Origin: Gordius sp. MW1
Lineage: Eukaryota > Nematomorpha > Gordioida > Gordea > Gordiidae
DNA: 64,000 nucleotides
Direction of reading: 5' to 3'
NCBI GenBank assembly: GCA_964036665.1
Contig: OZ038528.1
Coordinates: forward strand, 23,981,245-24,045,244
Position numbers and translations under genes: made by a program. Positions 9,591 to 21,449 of this stretch are shown here, in pieces; position 1 is the stretch's first letter, and the number at the start of each line of letters is the position of its first letter. The notes below the pieces were generated by a model, which saw only the letters and a program-made list of their open reading frames with translations, was not told where the DNA came from and searched no databases.

Positions 9591-11585
9591 AAGTTGAATG
9601 AAAATGATCAGCCATGTTTTGCAGCATTGAGATACATGAGCGTAGCCAAGATTTGAAGAGAGCGGGTTCAGTAATGATTATAAATGGGATAAAATAATAA
9701 TTTTCTAAAATTTTAACCATTATCAAATATTAAAAGATTTTTAATAATTAGTCGGGAGGGACACGCTACCCCAGCCATCGCCTGGCTAGGCCAATAAGTC
9801 AAAAAAAGGAGGAGTTTATATTTATTTTATTGGAGGGGGGGGGGGGGGGTTATGGTCTAAATATTTTCGGACAAAAAATTGTTTACCTTAAAAGAATTAA
9901 TTGCCATCTGGAAGAATGCATTCACATTTAGTCATTAACTTACGTTGGGTGCTGTTTTAAAATTAAAAGGACACCTTTGTGCTAATTTTATTATTATATA
10001 AAATTCTAAGCTAAGTTAAATAAGAATTAAGTCATCAATTTACTTCTTAAAGCTTGTCAGGGGGGGGGGGGTCAAAAATGGGGAGGGGCAAAATAAAATC
10101 TTAGAAGTTTTTACCCTAAATATCTCTAGATTTCCAGAGGGGAGGATCTTTCCCTGACTAGGCCCATGAATTTACTATGGGGGTTTTTAGACATTTTTTG
10201 TCCTTTACATAATTATAAGTTGAACATGCCCCATATGGTTTGGTCAATTTTTGGTTTTAGTCGACTAAACACAAATATAAACGGTTTTGGTCTGTTTTTC
10301 CTAGTCGACCTCTAGGCTTAATTTTAGTCTTAGAACCAAAGGTCGACCAAACAAAACCCATGCTTTTTTTCAACACTATGCCCTATCCACGCTTTCAAGA
10401 GATTCAACTTGTTGATTGCAATGATAGTTAAAATTGTACCCTAATATCAGTTTTGAAGCTTGGCATTTCGAGGCAAAGGAAACAAATTAAATTAGTAATT
10501 ATTATTTAATTTAAATATTTCAAGAACTCGTATAAATTATGGACTCAAGCTTAAATGAAAGACGGAAATCATTAAGAATTAAAATTTATTATTTTCATCA
10601 ATTTCATACAATAAACATTCTCAATATTTTGTAAATTAAGGTTATATTGTTATAAAAAGCATTATTTAGCCGCTAAATCATTATTAATATTTTGTCCTGA
10701 CCCTTAAAACTTTACTCTCTAGACGAATATATTAAAAAAATTCGACAATGAATTTTCACAACCTAAGAGGTGCTTAATGATATAAATGGTTCATAAAGTA
10801 ATTTAGTAAATCGAAAAACACCAAAGTGTTTCGTATGGAGTTAAAATTACTATGTGCAAGCACTAATGGAGCGGCAGTTATTGATTTTTTTACTGCATTT
10901 CACTTTATGCGTTGCCCAGTTTTAGTTAAACACTTTAACCTTAATATTGTGCGGGTATTGTTTTTAATGCATTGAATAATAATTTTTAATTGTAGTACCC
11001 CCAAAATTAAAAATTTGTAATAACAAATTTGCATCATTACGCACAACCCTAAATTAAAACTTATTATTTATACAGAGGCATTATTATTATTTATAAATAA
11101 AAGTTTTTTTAAATATTAAAATAAACTTTTTTAGTCGAATAGAGACTTTCTTGATATGACTATAATAACACATTTATTTAAATATGTTTTCACCATAATT
11201 TAGATTATTTCGATTAGAATTTCACTTTTTGACTCTCTAATTTTCCATATTTTTGAGAATAATTTGAAGTTTGGGACAATTTATTTTCTGCGAAATGCAT
11301 TTATAGAATATAAACTTGCTTCAATGGCAGAATTAGTAGTCTTAGAATCGCTATACCTAAATAATATAAATATAAAATTAGATAAATAAAATAAACTTAG
11401 TGACCCATTTAATCGTTGACCGTATCTTGGGTGCGAAAACATTTAATTTTAAAGTAGACGATAATATAATTTTAATTATTTAGTTAAAAAAAACGCAAAA
11501 AATTTGACGAGTAGGCGCTTGCACAGCTTTTTAATAAATAAAATTTTATTAATTTAAAAGTTAGTATAATCCATTTTAATTGAAT
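9591..11585. other. AT-rich intergenic DNA with degenerate MITE remains
   Basis: A degenerate hAT-like MITE occupies about 9635-9795 (CATGAGCGTAGCC ... GGCTAGGCCAAT). G-runs occur at 9835-9850 and 10060-10072; the latter belongs to another remnant ending near CCTGACTAGGCCCATG at 10167. A half of the palindromic GTCGAC family lies at about 10238-10377. From 10400 to 11585 only AT-rich sequence is seen. Confidence 0.45.
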
Positions 11586-11589
11586 TATT

Positions 11590-13850
11590 TATACCTACTT
11601 AAGCTTTGTATGTATCGGACCCCTACAAAAGACATAATTTTTGGCCCAAAGTCTCGGTATCGTTCTAAGCGAATTCATCAAGGACAAGGTGGTGGAAGTC
11701 AAGCGTTATTCAGACAGGCAAATGTGGGTGAAGATTGCAGATTAAGGGGGCCTCCTAACCGTTATATAAACATATGATCCCCAAATTGAATGTATGTGTT
11801 CAGAGAAAGACATATTCTTAGATTCTTTGAGTAAAGAAATACAAAGAATTGGACAGCAAGAAAGGCTAATTGGGGCGGATTTCAACGCTCACGTAGGAAA
11901 AGATCGCCTTAGGTATCGTATGAACGCAATCATGGAGGCTAAGGGCATGGTTTGAAGAACAAAGAAGGGGAAAAACTTCTCCAAGTCTCCCAAGCATAGG
12001 ACATGGCCATCGTTAACACCTATTTTCAAAAATGCGAAGATCATATTGTGACCTATAGAAATGGGAAAAATTTTAGACATTGACTATCTGCTCATACGGC
12101 GAAAGGACTTATGGAGTATCAAGGATTGCAAAGTAAAACCGGGAGAGGAATCGCCAGGCAACATCGTCCCCTTGTTTTGGATCTTGACACAAAAGAGTAT
12201 CTCTCGTAAGAAGAAAGATCTATGAACCACAAATTCGATATGAAAGGCTAAAGGAAACGTCGACGAACGAAAAATACCATCAAAAAGTTTCCTCACTTTT
12301 GGGTGCAAAGAAGTTGCAAAGGAACGTAGACGACGATTGGGAGACGCTAACTAAGGACATAAGGAAACAGCGATTCGTGTTGTAGGACAGACCAAAGGAG
12401 GCAAAGCTATGAATAGAACTATCGTGGTTGGATTCGGCTGGCATTTCATCGAAAGAAAAAAATCTATATAGACGGTGACATAAATCAAAAAAGTCGGAGG
12501 ATTATCAAGTAAAGGGAGGCAAAGAGAGCTGCAAAAAACAAGATATTTGTAGAAGAACGAATTCCTAATCAATGGAGATCAAGCAGATTATACCCTTATT
12601 TAAAGGCAAAGGAGACCCTCATGAGCCATGACTGTGGCAATTACAGAGATATCAAGCTACCACTTCTTGAATATGGAGACGATCCTAGTAACAAGGCTGA
12701 AAAACGAGGTGGAACTATCAACTAACCATATCGTTTCGACCGGCAAATTCACATATAATCTTCGCACTAAGACAAATGATGGATAATTATGGTGAAAAGA
12801 GAAGAAACCTATATATGGTCTTTATCGACTTGGAGAAAGCTTATGACACGGTCCCTCGCCAATTAATATAGTGGTGCATGAGAAAACAAAATCCCTGAGG
12901 CATACGGCTTATGAAAAATATTTATGTTCAAACTCTTGCCTTGCGTTAAGACGACATTTGAAGACTCTAAACCTTAAGGGTCAAAATTGGATTGCATCAA
13001 GGATTTGCTTTAAGTCCCTTTTTATTTAATATAATTATAGACATTATAACGAAAGAAGTTCAAAAGTCTTCGCCATGGTGTATGCTATATGCCGATTATA
13101 TAGTACTATGCGAAGAAATAAAGGAGAAAGTATCCGAAGAAGCCAAAAAGTGGTCAAAGCGCTTAGCTGGATATGGCTTAAAGGTCAACGGTCGAAAAAC
13201 GGTATACATGGAAATGAACGTTACAGGCAGCCCATCGCTGAATGACCATCCAAAGTACCCAAAAGCAGACAGATTTACATACCATGGCCCGATTCAAGAG
13301 GCAGGTTGCTCAACGGAAGTCAATGCCTGGATCCAAAAAGGATGGCTTAAATGGCGAAGTATATCCGGTGTAATGTGCGACAAGAAAATGCCAATATGGT
13401 TGAAGAACAAAGCCTACAAATCCATCGTAAGACCGGTGTTACTCTATGTAAGTAAAACATGGGCATTAAACACCACGGAGTAAAAGCTATTCCAAGCCAC
13501 ATAGATGAGAAAAATACAGTAAGGGGAATACTAAGCACGACCATCTGACGAATGACTTTCTCATGACAAAAATGGGTATACAACCTACGGCGGACATGAT
13601 TAACGCAAATCGGCTAAGGTGGTATGGGCATATACTAAGAAGGGATGCGAATAGCTTAAATCAAATGTATTGGACATGGAGGTACCGCCGAAGAGAAGAA
13701 GAGGACAATCCCGTGTCACGTGGAGAGGGCAAGTTGATAAAATAGAGAAAAAGAGAATAATCAAGACATGGCACTCACCCGGTCAAGATGGAAGAAACTT
13801 ATTCAAACAAATACCACGACTGTGGGACCAACTGATTGATAAATAAGATG
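11590..13850 (+). mobile_element. decayed RTE-like non-LTR retrotransposon
   Basis: The 5' part carries an apurinic-type endonuclease remnant: EKDIFLDSLSKEIQRIG then ADFNAHVGKDR near 11800-11900, in a broken frame. The centre carries RT motif A (VFIDLEKAYDTVPR near 12820) and motifs B/C in the frame 12992-13483. A C-terminal tail follows (13563-13745). Many frameshifts and stops are present. Shorter fragments of the same family occur at 4600-5275 and 26911-28400 on plus, and at 43395-43615 and 49525-49890 on minus. Confidence 0.75.
12992..13483 (+). pseudogene. RTE-like reverse transcriptase, motifs B-E
   Basis: A 163-codon remnant. MHQGFALSPFLFNIIIDI is motif B (canonical GSALSPYLF). MLYADYIVLCEE is motif C, where the second catalytic Asp of the usual F/YADD box is Tyr, so the enzyme would be dead. 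The tail AWIQKGWLKWRSISGVMCDK and PVLLYVSKTWAL is characteristic of RTE/BovB-like proteins. The upstream frame is lost through indels. Confidence 0.75.
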
Positions 13851-13944
13851 AAGAAATGATAGGAAATGCCGATAACAGCCAAATTTTAATAAAATTATAA
13901 TTTCTAAATTTCTGCAATATTTAATCAAAGTTGCTTTGATGATT

Positions 13945-14160
13945 ACAGTGGCGTAGCCGGGGGAGGGTGGCTGCAAAAAGTAAAAATATATTTTGATTAA
14001 TAATTAAATTATTATGTGAATTAAGAGTATTTACACTTGTATAAAAGACTAAGACACTTATAAATACTTAAAAAGTTTAAAAACTCGGGCCTTCGGCCCT
14101 CGTGGGAAGGGGGAGAAGGGAAGGGAAGGGAAGAGGGGAAGGGAAGGGGGGACGACTCAT
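13945..14160. repeat. MITE remnant and purine-rich tract
   Basis: Begins CAGTGGCGTAGCCGGG, a hAT-like MITE end. About 150 bp later comes a G/A-only tract (GGGAAGGGAAGGGAAG type, about 14104-14150). The matching right end was not found. The purine tract is a likely structure-forming or slippage-prone sequence. Confidence 0.45.
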
Positions 14161-14504
14161 CTGTACTTCGTATAAATGTATCATATTTGCTATGCAATTT
14201 ATGGGCGAGAAAGGTGGGAAGGGGCGAGAATGCCTATAGGGGGGTATTAAATGCCTAATGATTAATTAATTATTTATACAAATTTTCCATTATAGGCAAA
14301 ATGTAATATAGGCAAGGGTTAGGGTTAGATTTAGTGTTTGCATCTAGTTGCGTATTACATTAGTTTTTATGGCCTTTAGTGATTATGGGTCTAACAAACA
14401 TTATATTATAAAACAACACAATGTTAAGAATTTGCAGAAATGTTGGGAGAAATTTTTTGTAGAATTTGAACAATTTTTAATTAAAAAAATCAAAAATTTG
14501 GCCA

Positions 14505-15475
14505 ATGGTCACTTTTTCTCTATTGGTCAGTACCAACAGATACTCTATAAGTCAATGATAGCCAAAAAAACGGAAAAAAAAATTTTGATGCTCACTTTGG
14601 CCAATGGTCATTTTTTTTCATTGGTCAGCAGCCAGCACACGGTAAAAGTGATTATAAATAAATAAGAGTAAAAAAACGAAAAAAAAAATTTTCGAATCAC
14701 ATTTTGGCCAATGGTCATTTTTTCCATTGGTCAGCAGCCAGGACACGGTAAAAGTGGATATAAATTCATAATAGTAAAAAAAAAACGAAAAAAAAGTTTT
14801 CGAATCACATTTTGGCCAATGGTCATTTTATTCCATTGGTCAGCAGCCAGCGGACGGCCAAATAGTCATAATAGCAATGGTAGGAACAGGAACAATCATA
14901 ATAGTCAAAAAAACCGAAAAAAATAATTTCGATTCACATTTTGGCCAATGGTCATTTTTTCAATCGGTCAGGAGCCAGCGGACGGCCAAAAAGTCATAAT
15001 AGCAATGGTAGTAACAGGAACAATCATAATAGTCAAAAAAAAACGAAAAAATAAACTCGGATTCACATTTTGGCCAATGGTCATTTTTTTCATTGGTCAG
15101 CAGCCAACGGACGGCCAAAAAGTCTTATTATCAATGATAGTAACAAGAACAATCATAAGAGTCAAAAAAACTCCGGGATTCTAACCCAAAAACTAGTTAA
15201 ATTGCATAGCAATTAAAAGTAAACAACTTTTATTTATGTTTATTATATAACATTGGTCAGCAGCCAGCGGACGGCCAAAAAGTCATAATAGCAATGGTAG
15301 AAACAGGAACAATCATAATAGTCAAAAAAAACGAAAAAAATAATTTCGATTCACATTTTGGCCAATGGTCATTTTTTTCATTGGTCAGCAGCCAGCGGAC
15401 GGCCAAAAATTCTTATTATCAATAATAGTAACAAGAACAATCATAAGAGTCAAAAAAAACTCCGGGATTCTAACC
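14505..15475. repeat. tandem satellite, ~110-130 bp unit
   Basis: About eight copies of a unit start TTGGCCAATGGTCATTTTTT, continue CATTGGTCAGCAGCCAGC, then GGACGGCCAAAAAGTCATAA and AACAATCATAATAGTC, and end in an A-rich run plus TTTCGATTCACAT. Copies start near 14509, 14601, 14703, 14811, 14940, 15067, 15250 (partial) and 15356. The unit includes the self-complementary core TTGGCCAA. Open frames across the array (MVIFSIGQ-type) repeat with the unit and are not genes. Confidence 0.85.
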
Positions 15476-15660
15476 CCAAAACTAGTTAAATTGCATAGCA
15501 ATTAAAAAGTAAACAACTTTTATTTATGTTTATTATATAACTAGTTAAATTGCATAGCATTAAAAGTAAACAACTTTTATCTATGTTTATTATATAACAA
15601 AAACTAGTTAAATTGCATAGCAATTAAAAGTAAACAACTTTTATTTATGTTTATTATATA
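15476..15660. repeat. tandem repeat, ~60 bp unit
   Basis: Three consecutive copies of a unit with ACTAGTTAAATTGCATAGCA and GTAAACAACTTTTATTTATG followed by TTTATTATATAA. One more copy is embedded in the preceding satellite at about 15191-15249. The element links the two neighbouring arrays. Confidence 0.8.
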
Positions 15661-15774
15661 ATAGATAATTTAACAAATCTTATATGGGACCGGGTCAAAA
15701 CCGCAGAAAAAAAACAGCAGAATTGGTCAGAACTGATCAAGACTGGTCAGAACTGGTCAAGATTGAACATCTGT

Positions 15775-16195
15775 TTATTGATATGATGAATTAAAATGTA
15801 AGTTTTAACCTATCTTTTATTCATAATTTATATTATAGATGTTGTATACTAATACTTCCATGGATATCATATTATATTTACAATTTTGGAAATAAAGGAA
15901 ATAGAATTAAAAGTTTTAACCTAAAATTCTATTCATAATTTATATTAAAGATGTTGAATACTAATACTTCCATGGATATGATATTATATTTATAATTTTG
16001 GAAATAAAGGAAATAGAATTTAAGTTTTAACCTATCTTTTATTCATAATTTATATTATAGATGTTGAATACTAATACTTCCATGGATATGATATTATTTT
16101 TACAATTTTGGAAATAAAGGAAATAGAATTTAAGTTTTAACCTATCTTTTATTCATAGTTTATATTATAGATGTTGAATACTAATACTTCCATCT
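15775..16195. repeat. tandem repeat, ~120 bp unit
   Basis: Three to four copies of a unit with TAAGTTTTAACCTATCTTTT, ATTCATAATTTATATTATAG, TTGAATACTAATACTTCCAT and GGATATGATATTATATTTAC. The last copy stops at CTTCCAT. It is immediately followed by a GGTTAGTGTTTTAGGTC stretch that resembles degenerate telomere-type repeats (16205-16260). Confidence 0.8.
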
Positions 16196-16260
16196 TAGAT
16201 TGGTGAGGAGGGTTAGTGTTTTAGGTCGGGGTTAGTGTTTTAGGTCAGGGTTAGGGTTAT

Positions 16261-18580
16261 ATTGATTATCTAAAAGTCATATTATTCTGCTACTTTTTAA
16301 TCCTGCTACTTTGACCCTTTAAAATGTTTTGCCTTTACACTCATTTAAGTTTTTTTTATAAATATTTACTAGATTATAACAGACCAATTTTATTAATATT
16401 TACTAAATTATAACAGACAAATAATCAAGTGGTAATAATATTTAACATTGCATCTCTCTCTTTATATTTTAGATAACATGATATTGTTTTTAGAAATTGA
16501 GATGGGTCTATTTCACTGTTAGTATAATGTTCTTTTAAATTATTGATACAAGATTCTTTGTTGATTTCTTTCTTAGATTTTGGGTTTATTGTTTTTCCTT
16601 GGTTTATTTTATAGATATTTGAGTTAGTTTCTTTCTGTATCTTTTTGAGATAATCAATAAATTGATGAATATTGGGATGGGAATTGACCAAGGGTCAGTA
16701 CCTGCCCACTTCTTGAAGATTTTTTAAATTCTAACCAAATATGCATTAAAATCTATATTTTGTATACTTATTCTCTTCTTGCTCAAAAATGAGACAAATT
16801 CTTTAAAATAAGACATGAAAATAACAATTAAATATATGCTGTTTTGTCGTATAATTCTAAAATGTCTATGCGTTTCGCATTTTCCATCCCCCCGACTTTT
16901 TCTGCTATTTTTTCATAATTCTGCTATTTTGACCCCGATTCTAGAAATCTAATTTCCGCAAGATCAGGTTTTTAATGTGCTATTAATTTTTGGATAAGTT
17001 AAAGTGGAAGTGATTTAAATGAAACATCAACTAAAATAAGATAAGTTATGGTATATGGCTAAAGCACGCTCGCGAACACCCTGACAGCTTACATGTTTTT
17101 AAACCAATTATAACCAACCTTTTTGTCTCCTCATCAGAGGTCAGATTTATTAAAAATTTTCTGCCCTCCAACCTGGTCCGATTCTATAACTAAGTTGCCC
17201 ACTCGCGCCCGCCCGAACCCTGGCCATGCCTGAATTATAAAAACTGCCCGAACTACGCGGCTGGTGAAATTTTAGAAAAAAAACTGGGCAAATTAAAAAT
17301 TAACTCGGTCTTCTATTGACTCTTTTTAAAAACGTTTCAAATTTTATACTCATAATGGATATCGTTTTAGAGATCAGATTTATTAAAATCTTCTGCCCGA
17401 CGCCCGGACTCGCTTGTACCAGGTTAAGAGTGTGTAAGGCATGCCCAAATTATTGTGGCTGCCCGAACGAACTGTCCCAAAATAATGATTTTTAAAATAA
17501 TTAGCTGTTATTTCGTTATATTTCCGAAAAAACTATCGATTCAATTTTCTTTTTTTGATAAGAAACACAAATAATTTATACAATGAAAGAAAAAGGTGAC
17601 AAAATAATACACTATATATAATTTTGTTATGCTGACAGCCAAAGAATTTAATCTTACGACAGCGGCCCGGCTAGTAGGCTGAATTCTCATCCCTCATTTT
17701 TATTATATTATAAATAAAAATTATAGAAAATTTTTTACTTACCCCCCCCCCCCCCCTTGAGAAAATCCTGGCTACGCCCCTGGTTAATTACAATTGTCAT
17801 TAAGGCATGGGATACTCGACTGCTTATTTTTCAGGAAAGTGTCACATGGAACACTCCCCCCTAAACTCATATAAGTGTTTTAATATGTATATTAGGTAAA
17901 AAGTAACAACGCTTTTGATTTTCTTTTTTATTTAAATTCATGGTTTAATGAACATCAGCCGGGGAGATAAGGGATCTTTAATGATATGCCTTACTCGATG
18001 ATGATGGCATTGGCCTATACGATACTATATCATAAAGATGTTCCTTATTATAATAACAATCTTTTCACCTTAAAATCCGCCTTTTATAACTTAGATTACT
18101 TTTATCCTAGCCACAAATGTCTCCACTACTACATATCTATAATGTTAAATGAAAAGTCATCATTTTTATCTCCCTTAATACACATATGGTGAGAGGCAAA
18201 AACATATATTCCTACGATGGATCCGAAAATAAAAAGTATTTGGACCCATTCGCATTACCCAAACAGGACAAAGATGGTTTCACTAATATAAAATTAAAAG
18301 CGTCCAAAATTAATCCACGCCAGAATCACGAATGTCATCTGCAATACAGACACAACAACGGATATTGTGGAGCCATTTCGAAAGGAACAATAAAAACTTC
18401 TCCAGCACAGATTGTACCTTACTATTTCCTAAAATGTTACATAATTCATTTCGTTGTTAGAATGCAATCAAAGACAGAGTTGACCCAAGTGCCTTACCCA
18501 AAAAATATTACGGTCTTCGTGGGATAAAACAATTTTGGAGGATGTTTATCATAGCTCCTCAATATTCTGTCACTTATTAC
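16261..18580. other. intergenic DNA upstream of the glycosyltransferase gene
   Basis: AT-rich. At 17136-17480 are one or two remnants of the GC-rich hAT-like family (CAGAGGTCAGATTTATT near 17136; GAGATCAGATTTATT near 17370; CCCGAAC motifs). A C-run with ATCCTGGCTACGCCCC at 17742-17782 is a hAT-like MITE end. An open stretch at 18186-18527 is listed separately. Confidence 0.45.
18186..18527 (+). CDS. unrecognised open frame upstream of the glycosyltransferase
   Basis: A 113-codon open stretch beginning MVRGKNIYSYDGSENKKY. It is hydrophilic for its first 80 residues and contains LDPFALPKQDKDGF and CHLQYRHNNGYCGAISKG. I do not recognise it. It ends 54 bp before the initiator of the downstream gene on the same strand. 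It could be an exon of an unrelated or decayed gene, or chance. Codon choice is less AT-skewed than surrounding noncoding DNA, which mildly favours coding origin. Confidence 0.22.
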   Translation: MVRGKNIYSYDGSENKKYLDPFALPKQDKDGFTNIKLKASKINPRQNHECHLQYRHNNGYCGAISKGTIKTSPAQIVPYYFLKCYIIHFVVRMQSKTELTQVPYPKNITVFVG

Positions 18581-21254
18581 ATGAAATATTTGCTTGAAAT
18601 TATATTTTTCTTTCTTTTGGGATTCAGCATTAAAACATGGGTGCAAGTGTACAATTGCTACCAAATGGCAAGCCTCACAACAATACAATCAGTTGGTAAT
18701 AACTAACTATTGCCATTAATAATTATTTTAAATTGATAAAATATAATCAAATCCAATTTATTAAAGGACAAGCATCATCATGTTCAAGTTGTCCAACCTG
18801 TCCAATCCCATGCGCACAAGTAGGTTTGGTTAAAAATAGTGAAAGGGTTAGAAGAGCTATTTTGCGAGAGAAACCACTTATTGATTATTCCCTAAATGCC
18901 ATTTCAACCGCAAGCGGCGCCTCTCACATCATTAAACCATTAAGTTTGGACAATTTTTTGCTCCACAAGGAACGTTCAACGACTGACAAAAATTTACAGG
19001 TGCTTTTAAAATGAGTTATTACCATGATGAATTTGTCACGAATGTAGGAAATGAAATATCAATTATTTGACGATTTTTATCTCTACGATACGTTTGGCAA
19101 TGAACCTCGTATACCAATCCCGGGTTATCACAAAAAACAAAAATCACATCTCACCACCCATTTGGTGAAGTAAATAGAGAATAAAAAAATATATATTTTA
19201 CTTTTTAATCGCAATTTATTCTAGCAAAGTGAATCAATTGGAGGTGTCTGATAGGAAATAGGAATTGCAAAAGGTGTTGAATGGGTACGCAAAATATGAA
19301 CCTGGCTATGGTATTGATTACATCATCGACTTAAGGTATTTTTTATACAATCAACCTTACCACCAATGAATTTTAAAAATGCTTTTTAATATTTTTTAAA
19401 TACCCGACCCCCAGAGTACGACGCCCCAAAATTGGTAAGGGCTTAGAATTTGAGCTTAAACGTGCTCATCTTTTCCAACCGTTGAATCAAGTCGAGTTAA
19501 CAGCCTACCATGAAATAGTCGAAACTACACATGAACAACCCGAGGTATAATTGATTGGGAGGGGAAAGGGAAATGCTTTGGAATAATTTATTTGCGAAGG
19601 AACAAATTGACGCGTTCTTAAAAATTTAAAGTTTTTAAAATGTAAGGGCTACCCCAATGAATATAAATTTTTTATTTTTTAATTAGCTGTAAAAAGGTTT
19701 TTGTTTTAGATTGTACCGGAGAAATTGCATTTGATTATTCCGATAGCGGGAGGGGATATAGAGACAAGGTTTGATAACTTTTTGCGACAGTATACCAACG
19801 TGGCGAGATTGAACGTCAAACTATGGCTCATATTATCGGCCCAAGCTATGCCGGATTCGGTTGAATTGGATATTAACTTGAAAGTGAGAGACTTTGTCGA
19901 AAGCTCAAAAGAGATTTATGGTTCGACTAAGGCATACGACGTTGAAATAATTCCAATTGCAGGACCATTTTCTCGGGGTGCATCCTTGCATTACGGTAAT
20001 ATGCAATCTATTTCGCATACAAAAATTATTATTTATGTGCCAGGTTTGGGTTATCTGATACATATTAAATTATATTATTTATAATTCCTTCATTTTTTGC
20101 TGTTTGTGGTGTTGTGGAAAATAAAATTATGTTGCGATACAATCTTGTATTTGTTTAGGGATTAAATAGAATTACTAAAAAATTGAAATTTACGTAAAGG
20201 TGCTATGCAGGTTAACAAAGGTGATGTAGAGGATGATGCTCTACTCTTTTTTTGCGATGCAGACATGAAATTAAGCCCACAATTTGTAAGGCGTTGTCGA
20301 AGCAATACGCAACCTGGTAAATCCGTTTACTACCCACTCGTCTTCTCACAATATAATCCCGAAATGGTTCGTGAATTTAGTTCAACACCTCAGCACATGA
20401 CAGTCGATTCTTTGGACGACATCAACCGTGACACTGGTACAAACAACTGCATGGACATAGCCAGGGCGAGGCAGGCAGGGGCGACTGCCCCTCTAAATTC
20501 TAAATTTTTTTAAAATTTAAGATAATTGTAGCTAAAATTACGAAAAAATATATTTTGTCCTCCCTAAATTATTATTCCCCCCCCCCTACTGTAATTTCTA
20601 TCCTGGCTAAGCCCGTGAACAATCGTGAAATAATTGCTATTTCTTTCTAAAATCTATCGATTAGTGATAATATTTGAAGCATTTTTATTGTAATATTCAA
20701 AGGACATTGGGTGGATTACGGGTTTGGTTTGGTTTGCTTGTATAAAAGTGATTATGTAAGCGTTGGAGGCTTCAATCTGAATATTAGCGGGTGGGGAGCG
20801 GAGGATGTCGACTTATACGAAAAACACGTTAGGAGTGACATCAAAGTATGGTTTATTCCTATTTTATTTTTTTTATTTATATTTATTTATGTAGGTGTTT
20901 AGAGCAATGGATCCTGATTTGGTTCATGTGTATCATGATAAATATTGCGATAGCCGATTAAATGAGGAACAATACACTATGTGCCTAGATACTAAATCCG
21001 AGTCTCACGGATCCCGAAATCAATTAGGACGAAAGATTTTGATGGAAAATTTACAAAATAAATTGATTACTGGTAAGTTTCCCCCGACGTTCAAAACTTC
21101 ACCTAGAAAGCTAATGAACAAAAATGAATTCAAGAAGACCGTTGTTGAGGACAACAATAAAATAGGCTTTCAAAAACAATCCTATGAAAAGGCAGATCAA
21201 GTTTTAATAGACAAAACAAAATTGAAAAAAAAAGTTCGAAAATTTAAAAACTAA
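18581..21254 (+). CDS. CSGALNACT-like: chondroitin GalNAc-transferase / chondroitin synthase-like glycosyltransferase
   Basis: Nine exons: 18581-18695, 18767-18999, 19048-19164, 19262-19335, 19415-19544, 19710-19995, 20200-20436, 20703-20845, 20895-21254. They total 1695 nt (564 residues plus stop) with compatible phases. The start ATG gives a type II signal anchor (residues ~4-17, LLEIIFFFLLGFS), as in Golgi glycosyltransferases, followed by a stem with a Cys cluster (CSSCPTCPIPC). The catalytic part matches the chondroitin GalNAcT/chondroitin synthase C-terminal domain: FSRGASLHYG, LLFFCDADM (DxD metal site), NTQPGKSVYYPLVFSQYNP, DYGFGLVC, GGFNLNISGWGAEDVDLY (catalytic acidic pair), HVYHDKYCD and EQYTMCL. 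Length and the single catalytic domain fit CSGALNACT (~530 residues) better than two-domain chondroitin synthases (~800). It likely starts or extends chondroitin chains in the Golgi. The stem exons are less certain than exons 4-9. Confidence 0.85.
20450..20617. mobile_element. hAT-like MITE in intron 7 of the glycosyltransferase
   Basis: Ends CATGGACATAGCC and GGCTAAGCCCGTG. Flanks AACAACTG (20442-20449) and AACAATCG (20618-20625) match at 6 of 8. It begins 14 bp after the 5' splice site that ends exon 7, so the insertion sits almost on the splice signal without visibly breaking it. Confidence 0.65.
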
Positions 21255-21281
21255 AAATTTAATTATAGAAAAAAGAATGGC

Positions 21282-21437
21282 ATGGCGAAGAAGGATATCA
21301 AAGTTGTAAAAACATCAAAACCCCTACTTGGATTAAAAACAAAACATTTGTCGCGAAATCTAAAGCAGCGCCCAATAAAATTCCCTACATTAGCTGATTT
21401 AAAAGAGCTAAGACAAGTTTTAAGAAAACGCAAATAA
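21282..21437 (+). CDS. small basic open frame downstream of the glycosyltransferase
   Basis: A 51-codon frame starting MAKKDIKVVKTSKPLLGLK and ending LKELRQVLRKRK, unusually rich in Lys/Arg and ending in a predicted helix. It lies 27 bp after the glycosyltransferase stop, so it could be 3' UTR, an alternative terminal exon (an ATAG acceptor precedes it) or a separate micro-gene. I do not recognise the family. Confidence 0.25.
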   Translation: MAKKDIKVVKTSKPLLGLKTKHLSRNLKQRPIKFPTLADLKELRQVLRKRK

Positions 21438-21449
21438 TTTAATTTATAC

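Noticed and set aside
14505..15660. Regularly spaced repeats resembling a CRISPR array
   Set aside because: Units are ~110-130 bp tandem copies without unique spacers, in a eukaryotic genome.
16205..16260. Chromosome end (telomere)
   Set aside because: Only a few degenerate TTAGGG-like units, embedded within single-copy and satellite DNA on both sides.
19223..19261. In-frame stop making the glycosyltransferase a pseudogene
   Set aside because: Using the TAG as the splice acceptor restores phase with the previous exon, and the total length is then a multiple of three; kept only as a finding to check.
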